The notes under the pieces: model-generated | Database searches by the model: none | What the model was told of the DNA's origin: nothing | What the model saw: the letters and a program-made list of their open reading frames with translations, nothing else | Shown: one piece after another, positions 33,373 to 45,331 of the stretch | Position numbering within the stretch: the stretch's first letter is position 1 | How the letters are laid out: each line of letters starts with the position of its first letter | Translations under genes and position numbers: made by a program | NCBI GenBank assembly: GCA_037013685.1 | Contig: CM072888.1 | Span: 12,590,216-12,654,215 of the forward strand | Length of the DNA: 64,000 nt | Direction: 5' to 3' | Source: Acridotheres tristis | Taxonomy: Eukaryota; Chordata; Aves; Passeriformes; Sturnidae

Positions 33373-35580
33373 CTAGAATCGGAGAAATTAACACAGAATG
33401 AGGAGGAGGACATCTGCATTTTTATATCCTCGAATTTCTTTGGGAAATCATCATCACCGTGCCAAAAAGATGGGGAAAAGAGGTAATTTCCACAGCCCTG
33501 TAGGGAAAGAAGAGAAAAAATGATATTCCCATTGATTGCAGCTGGAGCAAGTGTTCAATGGAGCTGTCTGGCAGCTATGTAGGTCAGACCATGACACAGC
33601 CTCGAGCAACTAGAGGTGGAAAAGAAAACCTAGTCCTTGAATGTTGAGAAGTTTTAAATATATTCAGTAAAATATTATACTCTACTTTCATTTGACTGGG
33701 ACTCAGTGTTTAAAATGGGACTGGCAGCTACAATCAGATTTGTTTAACATCTTGTTAACTTATAGCATAAATCTAGTCAGCATACTGGGCAATTTCATCA
33801 GCAAATGTCTTCCCTTTGCTTGGTCTGGGCGAGTTCAGTTTAGGTTTCTGTGCAGACCCAACTGCACCTTACCAAAAGGCCCATGAACAATCTAGCACTG
33901 AGTCATTTTATTGATGAAAGAAGCTAAATTTCAACAGAAACAAAAGTGCTATACAACAGTGATGGCAGGAATAAATCAAACCAGAGCAACACAAAGGAAA
34001 TATCCCCCTAATAAATTCATCTCAGTTTCACTCTCAAAGTAAAATGTTCATATTAACATGATTTCAAAGGTATATAATTTCTAGAATGGAGGACCCCATA
34101 ATCTCCAGAATGGCTGAGTTTATTTGCCTTCCTCAAACAACTGAACACTGCAATACCTTTCTTCATTCCCCTGTGTAATTCATATCAGTAATGGAAACAC
34201 TTGTTCTCCTTTATATAACACCTTCATATCAGCTCTTACTCTTAGGGTTTGCATTTTTTAAATGCATGAGTAGAAAAGGGAATGTAATTCCCATCCAGAC
34301 AGGCTGGATGACCCTGTGCAAAAAAACCTACGTGCAATTACAGGTAGGAGTTGATGGGAATTATTTTCATTTACATTCAATACCAGGATGTTATCTCAAC
34401 ATTCTGCTGCTGTCAATCACAGTGAGTAAGATTTGCATCTGTTGAGTAATCTCTTTAGGCTTTCTAGGCAGAAAGGGCATTTGTGCCTATTTATAACTGA
34501 TTCAATCACTAATGAGAGCTTAAAATTTCTTTGGACTGTCTGTGAGTGGAGATGCACTAATAGTATGTGAGATTTTCACCTTCATTTTCTCTCTCAAGTG
34601 CCATGTTGCTGTGACTACATTTTCCAGGAGAAGCCTCCTCCCCCCCTCCCCACTTCTTTTTGCTAAACAATCTAATTTATTTGAGGGTTTATTTAAATTG
34701 CTAAACACTGTCAGTGGAATTACTGGGGAAATAATTGACTATTAATTAGGAAATATTTTCAGCTTGTAGCCCTGTCCTTGTAATAGCTCAAAATCCAGTC
34801 TGGGATAAGCCATGACTCCTACTCTCATTAAACAGGACTGACAAACACCACAAAAGACTTTAGGAAATGCCTCAAGCAGGGGAGATTATGGCCCTGTTCG
34901 TGCAGTGTGTGACACTTAATATCCAATATGTAAAGCACAAGTGTAACCTGTGCATGTAAGCAGGACAGCACACGCTGATCCCATCCTGTGGACAGAACGG
35001 GAATGATGCCCTCCGTGGACTGGGGCATAAAGCAGACTTCATGGTAATTCTTGTCAACACAGTTGTTTTATGTCTCTGCTGAAAACAAAAGTAGCCAGTT
35101 GCCTAGGAAAAGAATAAAGCTATGTGAAGGGTTAATTCCCAGCCAGAATACTGGTAAACCATCAGAAAGATGATCCTACTATGACAATGAAAGGAAAAAA
35201 CCACCAGCTTCAGATGGTAACCATAGGATTGTTCAAAGAAATGGAGGAAATGGCTCTCAGCCCACCTTTCTCCCACTTGCAAACTGATAAATAATTCATT
35301 GACATAGCTTTAAAATTCATTGTTTTGTGAGACAATACTCCTGCTTATCCCAAAGGCAGCCAATCAAAATGTAAATAAAGATAGGTCTAAGGACAGGTTT
35401 GAGCACAGCTCTCCTGCATTATGGTGATTGCTATCTCATGGCAAAAGATTTACTTCATACATACTTATTCCAAATTAATATGCCTGCTGTTCTCTGCTGT
35501 GCTGCTTGACATTTATACACAAGCATTTGCATTAATGAGAACAAAGTAAGAGAAAATACTGGAAAATAAATGGGACGTAC
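33373..35580 (-). other. DCLK2: DCLK2 intron
   Basis: A 2.2-kb AT-rich intron. I see no exon or recognisable repeat. Confidence 0.68.
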
Positions 35581-35727
35581 CAGAAGGTTTTCTGGTTTGA
35601 TGTCTCTGTGCACAATGTTGAGACCATGCAGGTATTTGAGAGCACTGGCTAAATTGTAGACCATGGCACTCCCATCTCTCTCTGTGTATTTTGTAGATGA
35701 AGTGATGGCATCAAATAGGTCTCCTCC
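35581..35727 (-). CDS. DCLK2: DCLK2 exon: catalytic loop (HRD)
   Basis: A 147-bp exon, phase 0-0; acceptor TAG at 35728-35730 and donor GTACGT. It encodes [40 protein letters not shown] and [17 protein letters not shown] is the catalytic loop, with the general-base Asp, the Lys typical of Ser/Thr kinases and the Asn. Confidence 0.96.
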
Positions 35728-37509
35728 CTATGTAATGGAAAGGAAAAAGATCACTGATTAAAAAAAAAGTTAAGATGATATTTCGTTAAAAAAAACAAAC
35801 CCTAAACAAACATGTAAACAAACATGTAAAATCTTCCTTCAAAAAAGACATGCTCAAATTCCTGTTAAACAGAAAAAAAATTGCAGGAAGATGGTCTGGC
35901 CACCAAAATAACTAGATTGGGACTTTGGTCGTCTACATTAAATTCTTAACTGTACTCCAGGCTTCTGGTGTCTGAGCTTGGGCAAATCAGATTATTTTTC
36001 TATTGATCTTCCTACCTTTGATCACTCATTTATATTACCTACAAGTACAGGCATACAGCATCCTTTTTCTTCATGTTATCAGTATAATACCTTCAGCATA
36101 TTGAAAACCAGCCCTGATTTTGAGTAAAGCCTAAAATAAATTAGCCCAATAATAAAAAAACCCCAAACCCTAACAAACAAATATTCAGCAAATTCAAATT
36201 TCTGCACCAAATAAATATAGCTGAAGAGGACAAAAAAAGATAAGCACATTCCAACATAAATGAATCCACTGATTGAGATACATCAAAGTGCAGAACCTCC
36301 AGGTGATTTCTGAATGTGTCAAGCTCTGTTTATGGATGCCCTGTTCCTCTGGGAATGCACAACAACGTGTGAGTGAGTTACTCATGCAGCGTTTTCAGTC
36401 ATTGCAACAAATGTGATGTGGGTGTCTCCATGATGGTTTCCCTGGATACATCTGTAGGAGTGATCTGTCTGAGCTGTGGGTGGCATTCCAAGCATTTCAG
36501 TGCACACCAAAGAGAAGCAGCAATCCAGGAAATTCAGGCCAAGATGGTGGTGAATTAAAACATAAAAAAATTACCGTCTTCAAACCCAAAAAAGCCTATA
36601 AGGCATAAAAATAACTTCTAGAAAGGAGGAAAGATGAGTGGGCTACAGAAATTATGTATTCAACAATTGCATGGGGGTTTTTTTGAGGTTTCCCAGTCTG
36701 ACAACCATTCTAGAGGGGACTCCTGGATATAACAGTGCTTCAGTCAGAAATAAAAAGTGCTGCTCCAAAAATGAGCAGTGCTGCTTTTGCTGTATGTTAT
36801 TTGTATCTGCCATGCCAATCAGGCTGATGTGCAGTGTTGCTGTGCATGCACAGAACTCAGACAAGAGAATGCATGACTAGAACCTGATGCTACTCTCGTT
36901 TATTGTCACAAAGTGACAGCAAAATGAATATTTGTGTTTTCTCTGTACAGGTAGGAAAGCAGCATCTGTTCTCTGGTGAACTGTTTGATAATAGCAAAAT
37001 GGGTGAGATCTTTTGAGTTTTGGTTTTCCAGGATGAAAATCGCTTGAGTTTAATCTATTTGTCTTATCTATTAAGAGAAATTCATTACAGAGAGTTCATT
37101 TCCTTAAATCAAATTATTAAATAATGAGAACAGTGGAATAAATGCAGTATTCTGTTAGTAAATGCATATGAGCATATCACTATCACCCTTGCATATTGTA
37201 GGCATGATATAAAACCCACTATCCACTTCCCTCTAGACTGTGCACATTGCAAAATTATCTCAAATCTGTGTTAATAGTCAAATTACCACTGTAGAGAGAG
37301 AAATCCCGTTAATATAATTGCTTGACAGGTGTATTTTTATGATTTAAAAATGCAGGTTGCCACTAAAGGATCAAATAAGGATTTGATTATGTCTCCCACA
37401 ATCTTAGTGTTCCTAGATCCTGCTCAGATTTCAACCAATACAGAATTCAAAGAAGACTTGGAGAATTCAACACAGAGAATAAAGCCCAATAAAGCCCCCT
37501 GGGCCTCAC
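35728..37509 (-). other. DCLK2: DCLK2 intron
   Basis: A 1.8-kb AT-rich intron with A-runs near 35.76-35.88 kb. No recognisable element. Confidence 0.68.
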
Positions 37510-37629
37510 CTTGACCAGCTCCATCACCAGGTAGAGCTCAGTGGGGGTGTCCATCTCCTCTATGAGCATGATGATGTTTGGGTGCTTCACTCGGCGCAGA
37601 ATAGACACTTCATTTTCAATCAGGTGTTC
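37510..37629 (-). CDS. DCLK2: DCLK2 exon: kinase helix C to hinge
   Basis: A 120-bp exon, phase 0-0; acceptor CAG at 37630-37632 and donor GTGAGG. It encodes [20 protein letters not shown] and [20 protein letters not shown]: the helix-C Glu (IENEVSIL) that pairs with the catalytic Lys, and the hinge MELVK. Confidence 0.96.
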
Positions 37630-40600
37630 CTGTTCAGAACAGGATGGAAATTTATCTGAAATATGAATTTGCCAACTCACTTTTCATTTGATAAGTGAGC
37701 ACTCTTTTTGCTGATTAATTTATATAGCAGAAGGTTATTTTCAGATGCTGGATATTAACTTGTGTTTCGTCACTGGCCGCATTTAATTTAAAATATATTT
37801 CACACACATAATGAATGGGGCATCTCTGAAAAAGACTCCAGAACGTGACAGCAGTTCAGGAAGTGCAGATTATATTCTTATGTGGGTGTTATGAGGTGAA
37901 ATTAAGTTCAGAACCTTTCTGGCCCCAAGCTGGATCACTGGAACCTGTCACCCCTCATCAATAGTTAACATGTTCTTGATCCTCTCCAGCCTTCACCTCT
38001 CATTCAGTGTAGGTTACTCGAGGACAGATTATCTAGGATTTATATCCAAGGACTTTAGTTTTTTAAAAAGTTGTGGAATACATTAAAGAAAAAATATTCT
38101 GAGTGCTTTGGTTATGGATTTTGTTTCATTTTACATGTCTGTTCAGATTTACAATCTGCAAAATGTGTAATAGCTCAGTTAAATTGTTGTGACTCCAACA
38201 GCTTAACAGCACAGAGACTGAGTTCAATTTCCCTTTCTCTGTGCTTCTAAGGAAGTAATGACTTTAGAGAACAAATTAGTTTCAAATACTTGTTTCCTAG
38301 AACATTTTAACACTGGAGAGCAAAAAAAAAAAAATTACGTGTCCCTTCCATGTGTAGAATTATTTTAGTTTTCCTTTGTAAATGTTGGAATATGGATATT
38401 GTATTTAGGTTCTCTGCAAAATAAGAAACAGTGCTTGCATCAGACACGAGTATCTTTCCACCCTGGCAGGGAACAAATCATGTCACTGGACTGGGAACTC
38501 ATCCACGTTGAATGCACTGACAAGGAGCATGCACTTCATGCATTTGTGAGCAGAGCATGAGGAGGAGATGTGATCCACTGTGCATGGGCAGGGACTGGAG
38601 ACCTTGCACCACTTCACCTGCTTTCTCCAGGCTTATTTATGGATGCATTGTGCTTTTGCCAAAGCTTCCTGTGGCTACACAGCTCAGGTACCACATGCCA
38701 CGTGTGCATCTCGCTTGGTGAGAGAAGGTGCAGTGGCACACACGGGTTAAACATCACACCTTTGAAATTCACTTTGAAAGAGCAGCAATTGTCACTCTGA
38801 ACAAACATATGCCTGCTCCAAGCAAAGTGCTCTGGAGAGAAAACAAAACAGACAAACAGGAAGCAATTCTGTTAAACACAATGCTGAATCTCATCACCAG
38901 ACAGACGTGAGCAGCCACAGCATACTAAGCCTTAGGGATGGAAGCCTGAAATTCAAAACTAACATTAAGAGTCTAAGCAAAAACTGGAATATTATTACAG
39001 CTTTCTCAACCTAAAGAACAGGGAATATATTAAATGTATTACACCCATTAATTACAACTAAGGCACAATGGCTTTATCTGTGCTTTCTTGACTAAACTGC
39101 TCAGGCATAATTAATACTTAAAATAAACAGTATTTTTTTTAAAGGCTCCAGAAGGTTGTTCAGCTCCTGTCCTCAAAAAATGCTGACTAATATGTAGGTA
39201 GTTATTTCCAACCACCCCACTGTCTTGCTATGTTTTGCCATGTAAAAAAATAATTATTCCAAAACTCGTTATGGTGTTCTCCTGGATAGTGCAATATATG
39301 TTTCAGTCTGCATTAATACGATTTACAGAGACGTTATCGTGTAATGAGCATTTAAGCCACTTGTGGAAAGCAATTGGATTCAAATTTTTGAACATCCAAG
39401 ATCAAGGAGCAGTGAGAAACACTTAAATCATCCAAATTTGGGCTGGATGGGTGTTTTTAAGGCAGGGCTGTGGAACTGAGCGAGGAAGGAATAAGCTGTG
39501 TAGCAAAATTTAATTATTTCCTTCGTTGGAATTCTTCCAAGATGATTCTGGCACTGCCCTAAGAGGTATAAACATCTTCCAACAGTCTCTAGCTTTACAG
39601 ATACAAAACAGGCAATAATACATCCATGGGGTTGATTTTTTAAAAAAATACATGTTTTAAAGCAAGAAGAATAATAAATAGAAAATTCCCCTAAACTCTA
39701 TTTTGTAGAACAGATTATCTGTCTTCAGACCATTCCAATTTATGATAGCTAAGCAGCTGACTCAGACAAGTCATAAAAACCATCTAAAGTTGCAAGCTGT
39801 ACACATCATCCAAAAATTTTGTTTGCAGTGGAACGCACTGGGTCACCCTTTCCACAGCTGAAGAAATTGCAACATTTTAATCTCAGAAAGGCAATCCTAG
39901 CACTTTTTCTTGTGGCTGCACATTTTTATGATTCCTTTCTAAATTTTCTAAATAAACTCGGAGAATGTGAGGTAAAATGAAACTCTCATCTCCTAGCACC
40001 TAATACATGGTTTAAAATCTGCACTGATAAAATGTTTCTGTTTGGGGACCTCTCCTAATGGGAGGCCATCACAGCATCACACAACCCCTTACCACACTAA
40101 GAGGGGAGGTAGTTTTTCTTCCTTTTTAAAAATATCTATACTCAAGAACTGTGAAGGGAAAGAAGAGGTCTGACACTCTCAGATATATGCTTGGATTATA
40201 CTGTTCTCCTGAAGAGATAATTTTGGATTTTTCTGTTTAAATTTTGAATTAAAATAAAGTTTTCAGAACACAAGAGATCTTTGTTAATACAGGAAGGTGA
40301 CAATACATAAACAGAAAGAAATTATTTTTCAAATCCATGTTCACCTTATAAAAGGAGCATGTTGAGCCACACAGAGAGAAAAATAACAGGCAGAGTGGGA
40401 TGAGAATTACATAAATAAACATATAGCTGCAAATTTCCTCTCTCATATTTTACACATCAAAATTGTCCAATAGAATTTTGGGTGCATGTTAGCATGTTTT
40501 TTGAATAGGCAACAATTTGGTTTTTGTCTATTATTTAGTGGACTAACACTGCTTTTATAATTTGCTTCTTGGATACATTATCTCTTGTTAAAGAGATACT

Positions 40601-40701
40601 CTGAAAACAGTCAGAAAACCCAAACACACCCACCATTTATGACTAATGAGCAGCTGCTCGTGCTGCTTCTGCACACATGCAAATAAATGCTTGTACACTA
40701 C
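37630..40701 (-). other. DCLK2: DCLK2 intron
   Basis: A 3.1-kb intron. AT-rich with an A12 run near 38.32 kb. I see no exon and no recognisable mobile element. Confidence 0.66.
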
Positions 40702-40759
40702 CTTCCCACAGCACTTGGCCTTGTCTATGATCTTCAGGGCAAACTCCTTTCCTGTGGAT
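40702..40759 (-). CDS. DCLK2: DCLK2 exon: ATP-binding lysine
   Basis: A 58-bp exon; acceptor TTAG at 40760-40763 and donor GTAGTG. It encodes STGKEFALKIIDKAKCCGK after completing a split Arg codon. The Lys of FALKII is the ATP-anchoring residue of subdomain II. Confidence 0.95.
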
Positions 40760-43700
40760 CTAAGCAAGAAAAACATGAGAGCCAATAATTAGAAAAATTG
40801 TGGCATTTTCTGCGAAGACACCATCATAACAACCTGCTGTGGCCCGTGGAGGTTGCTGGCAGAAAATTCACAGAGCAGAGCTGGGTTTGGTTTTTGTTTC
40901 CTCTGCAGCATTTGTGCCTGCTGTTTCCCTGACTACCACAACCCAGCTCCCTTGGTGTATTAATCCCAGGATCCATCTGCAATTTCTTTTTTGTGACCTG
41001 GCACAACTCTGGCACTCCTTTAAGGCAATGTGCAAAATTTGCCTTCAGCTTTCCTCTCAGCTTTGTTGAACTGGTAGGCTTTGAAGATAAAATCATACAC
41101 GTATACGTGTGAAGACTGATACCCTCCTAAAAAAATTCAATAGGATTCAACAGAGCTAAAATCCCATAGTCCATTGCAGATAGTCTAAAATCCTGTAGAA
41201 TTTATTAGGCACCGATTTTGAGCTTTTGTATTAATTTTCTTTTCCTAAAGAGTATTTTGTGCAATTCTACAGCAGTCATCTAAAGTCCTGTGACATTTAA
41301 CAGGGTGGGTCATATACAAAGTAAGAAAGGATTACTGTTTACAGCAAATACTCTCACAGAAAGGGGCTCTTGTTTGTCTTTCACCCCTTTAAGCAATAAA
41401 AATCTCCATTTCTCTGGAAGGGGGGAAAATAAGCAGGGGGAGAAAAAGCAACACAATTTAATCTTTTTAAACAAAGAAGAAATTATGACTTATATTATTG
41501 ATGAATTAAAAATCATATGAAATTGCCATAAGACCAAGTTGCTGCTGTTTTGTACTGTGCCAGTGCCTACAGACTCCAGTGTGCATCAGAACACTGCCAT
41601 GAAACAGGAGGTGGACACAAAAGCAAAAGTCAAGCATGTTTTCAAACATCCAGAGTGACTTTCACTGTGCTTTTGGCATTAGATACAACTGGTCAAAGTC
41701 ATCACCTTACAGAAAAAGGAACTGAATTAACACCTACCATTCCATTTATGCATTATTGAAAAACTGCGGGCGAGAATCGCTGCCCTGGAAGTGCAGCTGC
41801 ATCTGCGAGGTTGTCATAGTTACAACCTGATCTGGTCTTTAGATAGAAGCCCTTATCTGAATGGTGCCTGTGAAATGCCACCCTCTCATGTCACAGACCC
41901 GATGTAAAGCCCTGCTAGGAGCACGGGGTGGAAATCAAAATCACCATTTGTACTTTACACCATCCCATCACAAAGCCTGCGAACAAACGATCAGCAACAT
42001 CCACCCAGCAAACCTTCGCCACTCGTGCTGTGAGCCAGAGGAGTTAACACTCACACAGCAAATCCATCCAGCAACTTCCAATCCCCCTTGCAAACGTCCT
42101 CTAGCACCCAAGGAAAAAGGGTGGGTACAACCCAGACAATCGATTTCACTGCACATCGGACACCAGCATTGTCTGACAGGTTTCTGGGATTCTTCTCGAG
42201 CTGTCAGTGCCCATCTGTTGGCTCGTGTCTTTATACACAGACACACAGGCACAAAGGAGAGCACCTTATTCTTTTCTTCTTCTTTTTGTGGAACATCCCA
42301 GCTGGTAGCTGTGTAATAGGATCCTGGCTCCCCAGCTAAGGCTTCTTAGCACAACACTATCAGAAATTAAGTATAATTAATAGGGATTAAAAGAGAAGCA
42401 TTTATGGCTGGCATTTCCTCTTTCATCATTATTATTAGCAACTGTTGTTGTATACCTTTTTACATGAAATTAATTTAATAATGTTGCACTAAAGATTTGA
42501 TCACATACAAAACTATATATTGAAGTGTAATTGCTATCATTTTTAAATCTTTATAATTGGAGGGTTGCTTTTCTGGTCCTGTTTCCTCATTCCAAAAAGC
42601 ACAGATGACATTCAGTGACTTAGCAGCCCTTGTCCCATTTCCAGTGGGATTTAAGTGATTTCCAAAATGCAGAGCTTATATTTCTGACAATAAAAATGTT
42701 ATCTTGTGCTTGTATTCTGCTATCTTTCATGAAAGCCTCTGGGTGAGGATAAGGGCAGTGGAAAGCAAAGGAGATGGTGTAGGGGGTGTCTGGGATCACC
42801 TGGTTAGGATGTTAAGCACTGATGAGTTACTCTGCAGGTAATGATGAGAAATTACTGGATCAGGAGTCCTGGCTCTTGTGGGAGATGTCAATTTTCCCAA
42901 ATATTGAGAGGGAGAGGCCAAAGCTCCATTAGAGCTGAAACTGGCCAGTGTTAAATCAGACAACAAGGCTTTCTTAAGTGTGTCAATAGCAAAGGGAGCT
43001 CGAAAGAAAACACTGGGACTTGCTGAAGACTCACCTGACCAACAGACATGGAGACAAAGCAAAGGCATGGAATGCTTTTTTTGTTTGCCTCAGTCTTTAG
43101 TGCCACTGATAGAAATTGGGCTGCCCAGTCTCCCAAACCAGAGGGTGGGAGCAGTGACCTTCCATTTACTGGCACTGAATTTCCAAGGGCATGATGGAAG
43201 ACCCAGGGAACTACAGACCTGTTACTCCAACCTCGGTTCTGGAATGAGATGTTTCCATTCAGAATTATTTTTCTTTCAATTTAACGAAAACCAGCAGATG
43301 AGGATCAAATAATAGAATGTTTCTCTAACATTTATGTTTTTCACAGTCATTTGCTGGGTTTCCCTAGTATTTACGTACAAGTTGGAGATTCCTCATAATA
43401 TTTAAGAACTGACATAACTCTCAGGTTGAAGATAGCAGAAGGTGGTTCTAAAAAAAAAATACACTGAGAAAGTGACAGTCAAATCATCTGTTATGTTTGC
43501 ACTGGCAGCAAAGTGTGACACAAAGCTTGCAGAGGAAGAGCAGCAGCCCTGCACAGGGTCTGCAAAGGTGTCCTGCCTACCCCACAGGGAACCAGGAACA
43601 AGGATATTTCAGGCATATTGGAGGCTTCATTTGAAGTGTCTGGCTCTCTGCACCACAAAACACGAGCAGCAAGCCCAAGGGAGCCACCAGCACAGGCTGA

Positions 43701-44182
43701 CAGCCAGCAACTGCATGTCTTTAAGAGCACCCTACCCACAGAATGCTGAAAGCTGTGAAAAACCACGCCAGCAGCAGGCAGTGGGGACAGCACAGCAGCA
43801 GAATTGCTGAGGCAGAAGAGGGGTCTCTCCAACTCTGTTTAGATGGCACACAGAATTTCCTGCCATCCACAACCATCTGTAGTGTGAGAGACTTCTTGAA
43901 GAGCTGTGGGGTTTCCTGAGGAGGCACCATGAGAAGGTGATGCCTCCTCCTTTGGTTTGTTGGATAAAAAGCCATGGCTCTCCGCTGCTCTCGTACCCCT
44001 TTGCTAGAAGAAAACACAGGAAGCTCTGCATGTTTTGCTATGCCTGTTTCTCCTGAAGTGTGTGCATATTTTTGCAACTGCTCTTCGCTTTCATCTCATT
44101 ACATTTGTCTGGGAAATTATGTTCATGCACGGGGCTTTTTCCCGTACAATAAACAGCAGGACTGAAGAGTTTCCTTGCTCAC
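40760..44182 (-). other. DCLK2: DCLK2 intron with a CR1 fragment
   Basis: A 3.4-kb intron. It contains a CR1 LINE piece at about 43.05-43.25 kb, and a stretch at 41.75-42.3 kb with more CpGs than its surroundings and an inverted repeat at 41808-41828. The frame of 151 codons at 41861-42316 has no family resemblance. Confidence 0.65.
43050..43255 (+). mobile_element. CR1 LINE fragment (ORF2 region, degraded)
   Basis: Contains tttgcctcagtctttagtg (about 43084-43102) and agggaactacagacctgtta (about 43204-43223), two well-known stretches of avian CR1 ORF2, with the sequence between them shortened. It may extend left to about 42.87 kb. Frame is broken. Confidence 0.6.
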
Positions 44183-44291
44183 CGTTCCACACACTCCTTC
44201 ACAACAGCAAAGTTGCCATCACCAATCACCTTCCCCACTTTATACTTCTCAAGAATGGTAGATGACCCTGAGAACTTGTTTCCATTCAAGC
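44183..44291 (-). CDS. DCLK2: DCLK2 exon: start of kinase domain, glycine loop
   Basis: A 109-bp exon; acceptor CAG at 44292-44294 and donor GTGAGC. It encodes [20 protein letters not shown] then [25 protein letters not shown] is the glycine-rich ATP loop. The last two bases share an Arg codon with the next exon. Confidence 0.95.
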
Positions 44292-45258
44292 CTGTAAAAA
44301 AATATAAAGTCAATAATGCAAGCTGAAGAGAAGTGTCAGCAGGATGCAACATGTCCCCAATGGGCTCCACAGATACAAAAACACTCACAAATGCAAAGCA
44401 AAACTTAAAAGCAAGCTGTTTTCTCCTCTGCAATTCCTTTGGTTTTATCTCAAGTGTAAAGAAGAACAAGATGAACCCAAAGTTATTTGACCTTTGAACA
44501 CACAAATAAGTCTCTTGCTATGTTTTTGCACAGGCATACTCTAAAAGTAATGAATGCAGTTAGAAGTTCTTCATCTAAAATTTTATGACCTCAAATTACT
44601 CTTTTGATTTATTTTTTGCAAACTCAAAGCAAAAATGCAAATAAGATTCAGCTACAGTGCATATAAAAGACCCAAAAAGTTTTATCTGCTGAATTCCTTC
44701 AAGTTCTTATAGGTGCTCCTAAAGCATCCAAAATGCAAGTAATTTTGATAGATGCTTATTTTAGCATTTTTAAAAATAAAACATCATTACTCCAACATGA
44801 AATTTAAAAATATTTAAAAATAATTGACATAGCTTTAGAGATGAGGAATGAAAGGTTTAAGTTTAGCTAAGGTCATTTGATTGGCCAGTGGCTCTACCTG
44901 TAGTACAGTGAATTCTTTGAGGAGAGTTCCTCTTTCATTTCAGCCACAAATACATTTCTGGTGATAATGCAGGTCATGTTCAAAATCAGTCAAATTCTTA
45001 GCAGTGACTATTGAAGAGCAAGATCTAGTAATATGCTACCACTGGACAAAAAAAAAAATTAACAAAATTTGTTTCCTAACTTTACTGCCTTGATGTAAAA
45101 ATTATGCTGAAATTTTTTCCAAGGTGAATCAACAAGGTAACAAACATCTCCAAACAGAAAATGATTTGTAGTCATCAGAAACCATCCAGAAGTGCTAATG
45201 CAAGTGTCATCTACAGCAAAATTCTGGCAAGGATTGCCTGCAATTATTGGTGTCCTAC
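44292..45258 (-). other. DCLK2: DCLK2 intron
   Basis: An intron of 967 bp, AT-rich, nothing recognised. Confidence 0.7.
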
Positions 45259-45331
45259 CTTCGGGACTCTGGCAACGGAGTGGTTCAGGTGCACCATTCA
45301 CATTGGAAGATGATCCACCATGTGGGGAGAT
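45259..45331 (-). CDS. DCLK2: DCLK2 exon: linker before the kinase domain
   Basis: A 73-bp exon; acceptor CAG at 45332-45334 and donor GTAGGA. It encodes ISPHGGSSSNVNGAPEPLRC then QSPE, matching the DCLK2 linker. Low conservation is expected here. Confidence 0.92.

Noticed and set aside
41861..42316. 151-codon + strand frame in a DCLK2 intron
   Set aside because: No recognisable domain, low-complexity composition, antisense to the host gene and no splice context.
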